64,000 nucleotides of DNA from Cryobacterium sp. GrIS_2_6 (GCF_035984545.1 NZ_JAXCHP010000001.1:1550001-1614000), one strand, 5' to 3'. Shown: positions 28,949-38,245, numbered from the stretch's first letter. Notes: a model not told the origin generated them from the sequence alone. Translations and numbers: made by a program.

Positions 28949-29779
28949 TCAGCGCACGGACTTGCGCTCGTAGAGCGCCATCGACCAGGCGTAGCCGACG
29001 AGAGCGAGCACGGCGCACCATCCGATCGCGAGCACCGGGTTCCAGCCGAGCGGGGTGCCGAGGAGCAGCCCGCGCAGGCTCTCGATGAACGGCGTGAACG
29101 GCTGGTACTGCGCGAACCACTGCAGCCACTCCGGCATCGAGGCCGTCGGCACGAAACCGCTGCCCAGAAGCGGCAGGAGGGTCAGCAGCAGGGGCAGGTT
29201 GCTGGCCGTCTCGACAGTCTTCGACTGCATTCCCATCGCGACGCCGAGCCAGCTCACCGCGAACGAGATGAGCACGATCAGGCCTGCCGCGGCAAGCCAT
29301 TCCGCCGGACTCGCCGTGGGCCGGAATCCGATCAGGAGGCCGACGCCGAGCACGAGCACGACGGCGATGACGGACTGGACGGTGTTTCCGACCACGTGTC
29401 CGGCGAGGACCGCAGCCCGCGAGATCGACATGGTGCGGAAGCGTGCCGTGATTCCCTCCGTCATATCCATGGCGACGGTGATCGAGGCGCCGCCCGCACT
29501 GCCGGAGATCGTGATGAGGAGGATTCCGGGCATCACGTAGGCCAGGTAGGCATCGCGGCCGCCGGAGGCATCGACTCCGGGCAGGCCGGCCCCCAGCGTT
29601 CCGCCGAAGACGAACACGAGGATCAGCAGCGCCACCACGGGGCCGAGGATGGTGAACAGAGAGAGGCCGGGGTAGCGCACCATGTGCAGCAGGTTGCGCT
29701 GCAACATCGTGACGGTGTCTGCGATCACATGCGACCTCCGGCCAGGGGCCGGTGCGTGCGCGGCAGTGAGGGTGGTCAT
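28949..29779 (-). CDS. ABC-2 type exporter permease (DrrB-like)
   Basis: Permease of 276 residues with six helices. It has the ABC-2 pattern (GLSLFTILGPVVALLILVFVFG, then PGILLITISGSAGGAS and the region VPTASMPEWLQWFAQYQPFTPFIESLRG typical of DrrB/daunorubicin-resistance permeases). It overlaps the ATPase gene by four bases (ATGA). Substrate unknown; the family exports hydrophobic drugs or lipids. Confidence 0.9.
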   Translation of the reverse strand: MTTLTAAHAPAPGRRSHVIADTVTMLQRNLLHMVRYPGLSLFTILGPVVALLILVFVFGGTLGAGLPGVDASGGRDAYLAYVMPGILLITISGSAGGASITVAMDMTEGITARFRTMSISRAAVLAGHVVGNTVQSVIAVVLVLGVGLLIGFRPTASPAEWLAAAGLIVLISFAVSWLGVAMGMQSKTVETASNLPLLLTLLPLLGSGFVPTASMPEWLQWFAQYQPFTPFIESLRGLLLGTPLGWNPVLAIGWCAVLALVGYAWSMALYERKSVR

Positions 29780-30756
29780 GATTCTGTTCCCTTCGTTCGA
29801 GCCGGTTCGACCGCACCGGCTTGGGCGGACCTGTTCGTGGTGGCGGTGAGGGCGAAGAAGACGTCGTCGAGATCGGGCGTGTGGATGCTCAGGTCCTCCA
29901 TCGCGACGCCTGCGTTGTCGAGGCGGTCCAGGATGCCGCGCAGAGCGCCGACCGTGCCGTCGCCCGGCACGGTGAGCGCAAGCCCTGCCTCATCGCGAGT
30001 GGAGTCGCCAAGCAGGCGTGCGGCGGCGTCGAGCGCCGCCGCATCCGTGAACCGCAGCCGGATGTGGCCGCCGGGGACGAGGCGCTTGAGCTCGTCCGGG
30101 GTGCCGTTCGCGACGATCCGGCCGCCGTCGAGCACGGCGATGCGGTCGGCCAGCTCATCGGCCTCGTCGAGGTACTGGGTCGTGAGCAGCACCGTCGTGC
30201 CGTCCGTGACGAGGCCGCGCACGATGTCCCACATCGTGTGGCGGCTGCGCGGGTCCAGGCCGGAGGTCGGCTCGTCGAGGAAGAGCACACTCGGCGCCGC
30301 GACGAGCGTCATGGCGAGGTCGAGACGGCGACGCATCCCTCCGGAGTATGTGGCGAGCGGCTTCCGGGCGGACTCGTCGAGGTCGAACTGTTCGAGGAGT
30401 TCGGCCACCCGCCGGGCCCCGCGTTTCGGCCCCAGGTGCCGCAGCCTCGCCATCAGGCGGAGGTTCTCCTCACCGGTGAGCAGGCCGTCGACGGCCGAGA
30501 ACTGGCCGGTGAGGCCGATCGCGGCGCGGACGCCGTCGTGGTCACCCACCACGTCGCATCCGTTGACAACGGCGGTTCCGCCGTCCGGTCGCACGAGCGT
30601 GGACAGGATGTGCACGGTCGTGGTCTTGCCCGCGCCGTTCGGGCCGAGCAGCGCCGTGACGGTGCCCGCCTCGACGCTGAGGTCGACCTGGTCGAGCACG
30701 GTCTTTCGGCCATAGGCCTTACGGAGCCCCTGGACGTCGATCGCCGGTCTGGTCAT
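29776..30756 (-). CDS. ABC-2 type exporter ATP-binding protein (DrrA-like)
   Basis: ATPase of 326 residues: Walker A GPNGAGKTT, signature YSGGMRRR, Walker B LFLDEPTSGLD, H-loop after TTQYLDEAD, and a C-terminal DrrA-type domain (residues about 220-320). ATG 30756 is preferred over ATG 30765 because AAAGGA lies nine bases upstream of it and directly abuts the other. It is the partner of the permease; the DUF4097 gene is 156 bases upstream. Confidence 0.9.
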   Translation of the reverse strand: MTRPAIDVQGLRKAYGRKTVLDQVDLSVEAGTVTALLGPNGAGKTTTVHILSTLVRPDGGTAVVNGCDVVGDHDGVRAAIGLTGQFSAVDGLLTGEENLRLMARLRHLGPKRGARRVAELLEQFDLDESARKPLATYSGGMRRRLDLAMTLVAAPSVLFLDEPTSGLDPRSRHTMWDIVRGLVTDGTTVLLTTQYLDEADELADRIAVLDGGRIVANGTPDELKRLVPGGHIRLRFTDAAALDAAARLLGDSTRDEAGLALTVPGDGTVGALRGILDRLDNAGVAMEDLSIHTPDLDDVFFALTATTNRSAQAGAVEPARTKGTES

Positions 30757-30912
30757 GTCTCTCATTCCTTTCTGCTGGGTGAGTGCCGTGCTGGTTTCTG
30801 TTGCTGGTCCACTGTTGCTGGTGAGTGCGCCGCCGGCTCTCTGGGCTGGCCCACTGCACGGTTTCCCGGGTGGTCGGGCCGGGGTGGCGGCCAGGGAGGC
30901 GGGATGGCCAGG

Positions 30913-31758
30913 TCAGCGGGCCCGTTCCACGGCGATGTCGCCGAAATGGGTGCGCGCACGGACAGAGACGGTGTGCTCGACGGCGTCGGGAGCCCGGTCA
31001 CCGGCCAGTTCGTTGCGCACCCGCCCTTCCTTTGTGGCGAGGTCGAGCCAGGCGGGGATGCCCGGCCGGACGCCGACGGTCACCTGGCCGAAGCCGCTCT
31101 CGAGCTGGACCGAACCGCTCGACACGTCATGCAGGTGGATGCTGCCGTACGCGGTCTTCGCCGAGACGGAGGCGCGGGCCGTGGTGATGTCGAGGTCGCC
31201 GTAGGAGAGCTTCGCTTCGAGGTCGCCGCCGGATTCACCGATCAGGATGCTGCCGTGCGACGCCTTGAGGACGGCGTCACCGGTGACGGTGCCGATCCGG
31301 ATCTGACCGTGGTCCGCCGTGATGTCGATGTCACCGTCTGCGGTGGTCACTGTCGCATTGCCGTGGGAGGCACGCAGCCACAGGTCGCCCGTGGTGTCGA
31401 GGTTCACGGCACCGGTCAACGCCTTGATGCGGGTCGCGCCGAGCCGACCGACGGTGCGCACGCCGCCGACGCTGATCTCGACGGTCAGCCGCGATCCGGT
31501 GGGCAACTCGACCTTCACATCGACGGACTCGGTCGGGCCGATCACGCTGAAGCGGGCCTTCGGCCCCGTGAGAGTCAACCGGCTGCCGTCGAACTCGACC
31601 CTGGTCTCCTCCGCGCCCCTGCGGTCGACGGCCTTCGCCGGGTTGGTCGGCGACACCGTCACGATCGTGTCTGTGCGGTCGCCGGCGAGCACCTCGACGA
31701 TGCCGACGGGCAGGTTGATGGCAAGGTCGATGGGGCCGGGGGTACTGTATGCGGGCAT
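30913..31758 (-). CDS. DUF4097 beta-strand-repeat protein
   Basis: Product of 281 residues made of short repeats (GDIDITADHGQIRIG, GSILIGESGGDLEAKLSYGDLDI, GSIHLHDVSSGSVQLES), each predicted to be one rung of a right-handed beta-helix, the DUF4097/adhesin-like fold. It has no signal peptide or membrane helix. In actinomycetes this family is often encoded between a small ribbon-helix-helix protein and a DrrAB-like exporter, as here. Function unproven. Confidence 0.85.
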   Translation of the reverse strand: MPAYSTPGPIDLAINLPVGIVEVLAGDRTDTIVTVSPTNPAKAVDRRGAEETRVEFDGSRLTLTGPKARFSVIGPTESVDVKVELPTGSRLTVEISVGGVRTVGRLGATRIKALTGAVNLDTTGDLWLRASHGNATVTTADGDIDITADHGQIRIGTVTGDAVLKASHGSILIGESGGDLEAKLSYGDLDITTARASVSAKTAYGSIHLHDVSSGSVQLESGFGQVTVGVRPGIPAWLDLATKEGRVRNELAGDRAPDAVEHTVSVRARTHFGDIAVERAR

Positions 31759-31851
31759 GCTGGCGCGTCCCTTTCTGTGGGTGTGGTCTGTGACCGATGT
31801 GTGTGCCTGGTGCGGCGGGGTGGTGCTGATGGATGCCGGGGGTCGGGCCGG

Positions 31852-32340
31852 TCAGCGCGCCCAGCCCGCGAAGTTGTCCCCGGTGCGCAGCGTGCGCTGC
31901 GCGGAGCGGCGCTGACGGGGCTGGAGTGCGGCCGCAATCGCGCGGACGAGCCAGGTGTTGACGGAGAGCCCGTCGGCCGCCGCCGCCTCGTCCACCCGGG
32001 TCTTAAGTGCGTCCGGGAGACGGAGCGTCGTGCGGGAGGTGCTCGTGTCGTCGAGGTCGACGGCGGCGGGCTGCCGATCCTCGGCGTCGGACTCGGGGTT
32101 CGGCTGGGTGACCACGAACTCGATCTCGCGGCCTCGAAGTCGCAGGTCGACCGAACCGGGCGCGAGGTCACGGGTGATCTCGCCGACCGCGGCCGACAGG
32201 ACGTCGAGGAGCACGAGCCTCGTCGCGGCATCCAGTCCGGTGGCGAGCAGTTCGGCGACGGCGCGGGTCTCCTCCGCGCCGTTCGCCGCGGTTTTCGCCA
32301 ACTGGCGCTGCAGGTCGGTGACGTACTGTCCGAGTTCCAT
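31852..32340 (-). CDS. Ribbon-helix-helix regulator (HicB-antitoxin-like, no toxin)
   Basis: Product of 162 residues. The C-terminal part (about 105-140, TTLRLPDALKTRVDEAAAADGLSVNTWLVRAIAAAL in two segments) is a CopG/Arc-type ribbon-helix-helix DNA-binding motif; the N-terminal 100 residues look like a HicB-type fold. Automatic annotation would call it a HicB antitoxin, but no HicA toxin is next to it. It heads a four-gene export operon and its promoter has palindromic sites, so an autorepressor role is more likely. ATG 32340 has no ribosome site and sits at the expected transcription start. Confidence 0.72.
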   Translation of the reverse strand: MELGQYVTDLQRQLAKTAANGAEETRAVAELLATGLDAATRLVLLDVLSAAVGEITRDLAPGSVDLRLRGREIEFVVTQPNPESDAEDRQPAAVDLDDTSTSRTTLRLPDALKTRVDEAAAADGLSVNTWLVRAIAAALQPRQRRSAQRTLRTGDNFAGWAR

Positions 32341-32350
32341 ACCACCAGAC

Positions 32351-32390
32351 TGACACCACGATGGTGTCATGTCAAGCGATTATGGTGTCA
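32351..32390 (-). promoter_or_regulatory. Operator-promoter of the ribbon-helix-helix/DUF4097/ABC operon
   Basis: TGACACCA-CGA-TGGTGTCA (32351-32369) is a perfect palindrome. A third half-site, TGGTGTCA, lies at 32383-32390, 21 bases (two helical turns) from the second. On the minus strand a -35 TTGACA (32375-32370) lies between them; 17 bases on, a weak -10 CAGTCT (32352-32347) ends six bases before the ATG. Binding would block the promoter. Confidence 0.65.
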
Positions 32391-32436
32391 CATTGCGGAT
32401 TGGGCCGTGACGGGATGGCAGGGGTAGGTCGGCAGG

Positions 32437-33474
32437 TCAGTCCTCGCCGCGGCGGGCGATGACGCCGATGAGGCGTTCGAGGGCGAAAACGGGATCCCTT
32501 TCGGCGCCCTTGACCGCGGCATCCGCTTCGGCGAGGGCGACGATGCATCGCCCGAGTCCCTCGTCGGTCCAGCCGCGCAGGTCGCGCTGGGCGCGTTCGA
32601 CCTGCCAGGGCGCCAGGCCGAGCTGGCCGGCGAGCTGGCCGGACCCGCCACGGGCGCCGTAGACCTTGGCCATCGTGCGGATCTTCATGGCGAACGCCGC
32701 GACGACGGGGACCGGATCTGCACCGGAGGCGAGCGCGTGCCGCAGGATGACGAGGGCGTCGCCATACTTGCCCGCGATCGCGGCGTCGGCGACCTTGAAG
32801 GCGTTCGCCTCGACGCGGCCGCCGTAGTACCGGTCGACCGTGGTTTCGGTGACCTCGGTCGTGGAGTCGGCGATGAGCTGCTGGCACGCCGCGGAGAGTT
32901 CGGCGAGGTCTCCGGAGAACGCAGCCACGAGGGCGCGCAGGGCACTGCCGCTCACCCGTTTGCCTGCCGTGCGGAATTCGGCCGCGGCGAAGTCGTGCCG
33001 GTCGGTGTCCTTCTTGAGTTCGGCGCAGACGATCTCGATGCCGCAGCCGAGACCGGACCGGATGGTGTCGAGGAGTTTCTTGCCGCGCACTCCTCCGGCG
33101 TGGCGGAGCACGACGTAGGTGTCGTCCGCGGGGTTCTCCAGGTAGTCGAGGGCTTCGGCGAGGAAGGTGTCGCTGCACTTCTCCACGTTGGTGACCCGGA
33201 TCAGGCGCGGCTCCCCGAAGAGCGACGGGCTCGCCATCGTGAGCAGCTCACCGGGCGCGTAACTGTCGGCGAGCACGTCGCTGATCTCGAGGCTCGGGTC
33301 CTCGAGCTTGAGGAAGTCCCTCAGCTGCCGGATGGCCCGTTCGGCGAGGAAGGTCTCTGTGCCGGAGACGAGCACGATCGGAGCGGGACGGACCTCGTGC
33401 CAGGCGAGTTGCGGGATCGCGACGGCCTTGCCAGTGCGCGTGGTCTTGGCGGGTGCTGCGCTGCGGACGGCCAC
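32437..33474 (-). CDS. holA: DNA polymerase III subunit delta
   Basis: Clamp-loader delta subunit of 345 residues that opens the beta clamp. The pattern matches HolA: IVLVSGTETFLAERAIRQL near residue 33, SLFGEPRLIRVTNVEK, and a C-terminal collar domain ending ALERLIGVIARRGED. Its position near comEC/comEA and rpsT is conserved in actinomycetes. A TAGGCT -10-like element lies about 45 bases upstream of the start. Confidence 0.94.
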   Translation of the reverse strand: MAVRSAAPAKTTRTGKAVAIPQLAWHEVRPAPIVLVSGTETFLAERAIRQLRDFLKLEDPSLEISDVLADSYAPGELLTMASPSLFGEPRLIRVTNVEKCSDTFLAEALDYLENPADDTYVVLRHAGGVRGKKLLDTIRSGLGCGIEIVCAELKKDTDRHDFAAAEFRTAGKRVSGSALRALVAAFSGDLAELSAACQQLIADSTTEVTETTVDRYYGGRVEANAFKVADAAIAGKYGDALVILRHALASGADPVPVVAAFAMKIRTMAKVYGARGGSGQLAGQLGLAPWQVERAQRDLRGWTDEGLGRCIVALAEADAAVKGAERDPVFALERLIGVIARRGED

Positions 33475-33524
33475 GCGAGTCCTCTCCCCTGGGCCTGCTC
33501 ACGGGCGGGCTCAGGGTTTCCAGC

Positions 33525-34460
33525 CTAACCGGCACCGGGGACACTGGGCGGTGCGGAGAACCTCGAGCACTGGGCGGTCGGTGACCTTCCGTCCAACGCG
33601 AGTGTTCGCATCCAGGCCCTGAGGTCGTGGAGCGCGGTGATGGCGACGGCCCCGTGGTCAGCATTCGGATAGATGTGCGAAGTGACAGCGGTGCCATCGG
33701 ATTGCCGGGCGGCGACGAAGCGCGCGGTGATCTTGGGCTTGATGAGCGTGTCTTTCGAACCCTGCGCGACGAAGAGCGGCACGGCCAGGTGACTGCCCGG
33801 CGAGTTCTCTGCGAGGAGCTCACTCCAGCCAGGCGCAGTGGCGGAGTCGGCGCTCGTGAATTTACCGATCAGCGGGGTCGCGATAGTGTGCAGCTCGCCG
33901 TTCTGGCCGAGCAGGCACAGCTTCGCCATCTGGGCAACAGCGGCGACTCCAGCCGGGCTCAGGATGCTCGCCGGCGGATCCTCGGGCAGCTGTGACGAGT
34001 ACGCCCGAGCGTAGGAATCGAAGGCGTACGCACCGATCGTCACACCTGATACGTCGCCGATATCGGCATCGAGCAAGCTGGTCAGATCGGTTGCCGGGGC
34101 GGCGACACCGACACCGACACCGAGCAGAACAAGCTCAGGTGCGTAGTCGGTGGCGACGACGATGTAGCCGTTCGACAAAAGGTCTGTGAGCCCCTCGATA
34201 AGCGCAAACGGGGAGACTCTGCTGGACGGGGCACACCGCGGCGCCGTGCCCGTTGTCGGATGTGCCCATGACACGATCGTGCGCCCGCCGTTCGGATCCG
34301 AGCCATCCGGGACGATCACACTACCTGACACGAGGATGTCAGCACCGGCGACATCAGTGGAGTGAAAGAGCACCCGCCGCGCATCGGATCCAGACGGCGA
34401 ACCGACCACGGGCTCGTACCGAACGAGGCGCCGAAGGAGCCGTCGGCGCGGCGACAACAC
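33525..34460 (-). CDS. Secretory-lipase-family protein lacking the nucleophile region (probable pseudogene)
   Basis: Product of 311 residues matching LIP-type secretory lipases at both ends: VSGSVIVPDG..RTIVSWAHPTTGTAPRCAPS near residue 45-85, then GYIVVATDY, and at the C-terminus PLFVAQGSKDTLI (acid) and NADHGAV (His). In intact relatives ATDY is followed by about 60 residues containing GHSQGG and only then APELxLLGV; here ATDY joins APELVLLGV directly. So the catalytic serine is missing through an in-frame deletion. There is also no signal peptide. The GTG start is uncertain. Probably inactive. Confidence 0.75.
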   Translation of the reverse strand: MLSPRRRLLRRLVRYEPVVGSPSGSDARRVLFHSTDVAGADILVSGSVIVPDGSDPNGGRTIVSWAHPTTGTAPRCAPSSRVSPFALIEGLTDLLSNGYIVVATDYAPELVLLGVGVGVAAPATDLTSLLDADIGDVSGVTIGAYAFDSYARAYSSQLPEDPPASILSPAGVAAVAQMAKLCLLGQNGELHTIATPLIGKFTSADSATAPGWSELLAENSPGSHLAVPLFVAQGSKDTLIKPKITARFVAARQSDGTAVTSHIYPNADHGAVAITALHDLRAWMRTLALDGRSPTAQCSRFSAPPSVPGAG

Positions 34461-34592
34461 CGGAGGCGGCTTCCCCGGCGCATCCGGTTCGATCCCACGG
34501 TTCTCCTCCGCTGGTGCGATCAGCTCATACCCGCCAGATTCTGCTTGTCGATGATCCTCCCCGTCAAGTCACAAGTGCAGGAACGCACTGGC

Positions 34593-37325
34593 TCACCCGC
34601 CCTTCTCCGTCCAGACCGTGAGGGCGCCTCCCCCAGCAGCGGCCGGCGCGACGACCGAGAGCCCCTGCCGGTCGGTGCGCACGGCGAGGGTGCCGACCGA
34701 GCGGAGCAGGTCGAGCAAGGAGGCGGTCGGGTGCCCGTAGCCGTTGTCGGCACCGACGGAGATAAGGCCCACGGTTGCGTGCAACTCGGCATAGAAGTGC
34801 GGGCTCTGGTCCCGGCTGCCGTGGTGGGCGACCTTGACGACGTCAACCCTGCCCGGTGCGGACACCCGGTCGAGCGCGTCCTGAGCGTCCTCGCCGAGGT
34901 CGCCGAGAAACACCGAGCGGATTCCGCGCCCGTCGAATTCGATCGTGACGCTCCCCGGGTTGCCGGTCTGCATCTCCGATCCGCCGCGCACGGGCCAGAG
35001 GATGTCCCAGCGCAGGCCGCCCAGCGTGCCCGAGTCGCCCTTCGCAGCTTGCCGCACCTCGGCGCCGCCCTCGGCGAGCCGGGCATGCAGCCGTTCGTCC
35101 TGCGCGTTCTCGGGGATGCCGATGAGTGCGGTACCGACCCGGCCGATCACGGCCGCGATTCCGCCGATGTGGTCCATGTCGTAGTGGGTCAGCACCAGCA
35201 GGTCGATCCGGTCGATCCCGAGCGAGCGCAGGCACTGCTTGAGCGGTTTCGGGTCCGGCCCGACGTCGACAAGGGCAAAGCGGTCCCGGTCGGCCCCGTG
35301 GTCCCTGACGACGACGGCATCTCCCTGGCCGATATCGCACGCTGCGATCTGCCAATCGGCGGGGAAGGTCAGGGCGCGGCCGATGCCCTTTCCGATCAGG
35401 GCGCCCGCATATCCGCCGACGACCAGCACGAGAACCACGAGCGCGACGGCCGACCAGCCGTCGAGCGTCGATCGGGTCCGGCAGGCGCCGCCTGCACCCG
35501 GCCGGAGGCGTCGCCGGAGTCTGCGCGAAAGCCTGTGCCGGAGTCTGTCCCGGAGTCCCCGCCGCTCGCCCTGCCGCGATCGAGGCGTGCCATCGACGTC
35601 GATGTCGCGCTCGCGCATTCGCTCCCCGATTCCTGCCGCTGACTCGGTCCCTGTGCCCTGACGCAGGAGCAACACGAGCACGGCGGCGCTGAGGAGCAGG
35701 GTCACGAGCACCCCCAACGGGCCACCGAGCCAGGGCAGGCTGCTGCCCGGCAGCGCCGCCGCGGTCCGCGCGACCGCGGCGATCCAAGCGGACGGGACCC
35801 ACGCCGCCCAGAGAACGACGCCTGCCACGCCGGGGAGCCAGGGCAGCAGCAGGCACGCCGCGAGGCCGACGACCGTCGCGAGCGGGGCCGCCGGCTCGGC
35901 GAGCAGGTTGGCCGGAACGCCGTAGAGCGGAAAGGTCGGGCTCAGCAACACGAGCACGGGCTGGCAGGCCAGCTGCGCTGCGAGCGGGATCGCGATCAGG
36001 GCGGCGAGCCCGGTCGGCAGCCAGCGGGCCAGGGACCGGGTCAGCGGCCCGGCAAGCACGAGAAGCCCGCCGGTGGCGAGCACGGAGAGCGCGAATCCGT
36101 AGCTGCGGGAGAGCCAGGGGTCCGTCGCAAGCAGCACGATGACAGACAGCGCGAGCAGGGGCAGGCCGCGACCTGGCCTGCCGATGCCCAGTCCGATGAG
36201 GAGCACCGCCGCCATCACGGCGGCGCGCAGCACGCTCGGCTCTGGGGTGACGAGCACGACGAAGCCGAGCAGGACGCCGAGCGACAGGGTGATGCGCGCA
36301 CCTCGCCCGAGCCGGAACCGGCCGAGCCTGAGCCTGGCGCCGAGCAGCATGATGATCGCGATCACGACCGCGCAATTCGCTCCGGAGACCGCGGTAAGGT
36401 GACTGAGCGAGCTGGACTTCATTGCCGCACCGAGGTCGTCACCGACGGCGCTCGTGTCTCCGATCGCGAGCCCGGGCAACAGCGCTCCCCCGTCGCCGGG
36501 GAGGGTTGCGGACGCGGCGGCGAAGCGGGCGCGCAATTCGTCGGCCCAGTCGAGCCACCACGGCGCTGCGGCGACGGGCACCGGTCGTCCGTCGCCGAAG
36601 ACGAGCAGCGCTGCGGCGTCGCCCGGCTGGGTGGCCACGAGTGTCGCGTCCAGGCCAACGGTTGCACCGATCCGCAGGGAATAATCCCCCGCAGACCCCG
36701 CGGCGAACACGAGGACCGGCACGGACAGGCTGTCCCACGTGTCCCGCGCGGCTGCCACAGCCGAACCGGTCCCCGCGCGCAGTGCGACAAGGGTGCCCCG
36801 GAACCGGATGCGCCCGCCCCCTGCGTTGGCACCGGCACCCGCATCGGAACCACCGAATCCCGACAGTGCCGGGGCTCTGGCCGGCACGGAACCGACAACG
36901 ATCCGCGCCGCGACAGACGCATGGGCCGCCGAGATCTGTGCGACCCCGGCCGGCAGCCGGGCGGGAGCCGCGACCGCGACGAGCGTGGCCAGGAGGGCCG
37001 CGGCCGTGCAGCAGACCAGGACGGTTCCGGAGCTCACCGTCCGGTTCGCGGGCAACCGGTTCGCGGGCAACCGGGTCGCCCGGCGCCGGATCGCCAGGCG
37101 GATCCCCGCGCCGGCCGCGGGACTGGACGCCGAGCGCGCGTGTCCCCTGCCCGCCATGAGGACCGCGTACCCGGCCACAGCGAGCACGGCCGCCCACAGG
37201 ACCGCCGCGGTCGGCCCTGCGGACACCGGGGCTCCCGTGAGCCACCAGGCCGTTGCCCAGGCCGTTGCCGCGGGTATCACGAGGCGTGCGTCCGCCCTGG
37301 AACCACCTCCCGCCGGCGGTCTCAC
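34593..37325 (-). CDS. comEC: ComEC/Rec2 family DNA uptake channel
   Basis: Polytopic membrane protein of 910 residues. There is an N-terminal OB-like extracellular domain (about 100-250), the Competence domain with about ten helices (about 280-560; motif LTAVSGANCAVV near residue 320) and a C-terminal metallo-beta-lactamase domain (about 640-905; LTHYDMDHIGG). ComEC carries single-stranded DNA into the cytoplasm during transformation; the C-terminal domain may degrade the other strand. It overlaps comEA by four bases. A pilus-assembly locus was not seen in the window. Confidence 0.92.
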   Translation of the reverse strand: MRPPAGGGSRADARLVIPAATAWATAWWLTGAPVSAGPTAAVLWAAVLAVAGYAVLMAGRGHARSASSPAAGAGIRLAIRRRATRLPANRLPANRTVSSGTVLVCCTAAALLATLVAVAAPARLPAGVAQISAAHASVAARIVVGSVPARAPALSGFGGSDAGAGANAGGGRIRFRGTLVALRAGTGSAVAAARDTWDSLSVPVLVFAAGSAGDYSLRIGATVGLDATLVATQPGDAAALLVFGDGRPVPVAAAPWWLDWADELRARFAAASATLPGDGGALLPGLAIGDTSAVGDDLGAAMKSSSLSHLTAVSGANCAVVIAIIMLLGARLRLGRFRLGRGARITLSLGVLLGFVVLVTPEPSVLRAAVMAAVLLIGLGIGRPGRGLPLLALSVIVLLATDPWLSRSYGFALSVLATGGLLVLAGPLTRSLARWLPTGLAALIAIPLAAQLACQPVLVLLSPTFPLYGVPANLLAEPAAPLATVVGLAACLLLPWLPGVAGVVLWAAWVPSAWIAAVARTAAALPGSSLPWLGGPLGVLVTLLLSAAVLVLLLRQGTGTESAAGIGERMRERDIDVDGTPRSRQGERRGLRDRLRHRLSRRLRRRLRPGAGGACRTRSTLDGWSAVALVVLVLVVGGYAGALIGKGIGRALTFPADWQIAACDIGQGDAVVVRDHGADRDRFALVDVGPDPKPLKQCLRSLGIDRIDLLVLTHYDMDHIGGIAAVIGRVGTALIGIPENAQDERLHARLAEGGAEVRQAAKGDSGTLGGLRWDILWPVRGGSEMQTGNPGSVTIEFDGRGIRSVFLGDLGEDAQDALDRVSAPGRVDVVKVAHHGSRDQSPHFYAELHATVGLISVGADNGYGHPTASLLDLLRSVGTLAVRTDRQGLSVVAPAAAGGGALTVWTEKGG

Positions 37326-38233
37326 ACCGTCACGAGGTCTTTCAGGGTCTCGAAGGTCTTTTCTCCGATCCCGGTCACGTTCCGGAGGTCCTCGATGGCG
37401 GCGAAGGGTCCGTTCGCGGACCGGTAGTCGACGATGCGCTGCGCCATCGCCGGGCCGATCCGCGGCAGCGCGTCCAGCTCGGACACCGTCGCCCGGTTGA
37501 GATTGACCTTCACCGCGGGAAGACCGGCCGCTCCACCCGAACCGGCGGCGCTTCCGCCGGTGCCGCCGGTGCCGGCCGCTCCCCCCGGTACCGTCTCACC
37601 GATGGCGGGCAGGTAGACCTGTTCGCCGTCCGAGAGCGGCCTGGCGAGATTGGTCCCTGCCGGATCGGCCGCCGCGGTGAATCCCCCTGCTGCCGACACG
37701 GCGTCGACCACGCGGGCGCCGACCGGCAGTTCGAACAGGCCCGGCCGGAGAACGGCACCGAGGACGTGCACGAGGATGACGGGTGTGGGAGCCGCATCCG
37801 GAGACGGCGAGGCCCGCCCCGTTCCGGAGCCGGCCGCTCCGGAGGCAGGACCGGACGTGCCCGTGGTGGACCCGGACGAATCGGTCGCTGTGCCTGTGCC
37901 AGGGGATGCCGTCGGCGTTCCGTGGCCTGCGGCTCCGCCCGCCGCGGGCACGAGGACCTGCCGCCCGGCCTGCGGCCCGAGCGCGGTGACGATCACCGCG
38001 ATGAGGAGAGCGGCCAGCACAAGCACGACCGCCGCGCCCAGTCCGATCCGGAGCCTGGCCCGGTTTGGCCGGCGGGCAGAAGGCGCGAGGGTGTCGAGCG
38101 GCGATATCCGGACGGGGAACGGGTCGGCAGCGTCGGTTGGGCTCGGCTCCAGGTCGTGACCCCGGCCGGGCCGCCCTCCCTGCCCTGTCCCGGGTTCCCC
38201 TGCCGGCCAGGCCGGGGTTCGTGGAGTCTCCAT
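37322..38233 (-). CDS. comEA: ComEA-like DNA-binding protein
   Basis: Product of 303 residues: cytoplasmic N-terminus (1-60), one membrane helix (about 62-85), a Gly/Ser/Thr/Pro-rich linker, a SLBB domain (about 150-205, VILVHVLGAVLRPGLF) and a C-terminal helix-hairpin-helix pair (about 240-303, VNLNRATVSELDALPRIGPAMAQ). It binds incoming double-stranded DNA outside the membrane and hands it to ComEC. ATG 38233 has a -10-like TAGCCT six bases upstream, so it is probably leaderless. Confidence 0.92.
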   Translation of the reverse strand: METPRTPAWPAGEPGTGQGGRPGRGHDLEPSPTDAADPFPVRISPLDTLAPSARRPNRARLRIGLGAAVVLVLAALLIAVIVTALGPQAGRQVLVPAAGGAAGHGTPTASPGTGTATDSSGSTTGTSGPASGAAGSGTGRASPSPDAAPTPVILVHVLGAVLRPGLFELPVGARVVDAVSAAGGFTAAADPAGTNLARPLSDGEQVYLPAIGETVPGGAAGTGGTGGSAAGSGGAAGLPAVKVNLNRATVSELDALPRIGPAMAQRIVDYRSANGPFAAIEDLRNVTGIGEKTFETLKDLVTV

Positions 38234-38239
38234 CCGGGC

Positions 38240-38245
38240 AGGCTA
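38240..38245 (-). promoter_or_regulatory. Putative leaderless -10 of comEA-comEC
   Basis: TAGCCT, six bases, ATG. No Shine-Dalgarno is visible. The same spacing occurs before the acyltransferase and pabB-like genes. Confidence 0.45.

Noticed and set aside
31852..32340. HicAB toxin-antitoxin system
   Set aside because: Only a HicB-like ribbon-helix-helix protein is present; no small HicA-type ORF lies next to it on either strand.
29821..32427. Long + strand frame opposite the DrrA, DUF4097 and RHH genes
   Set aside because: Antisense; the minus strand has the ABC motifs and an ordered operon with overlaps.
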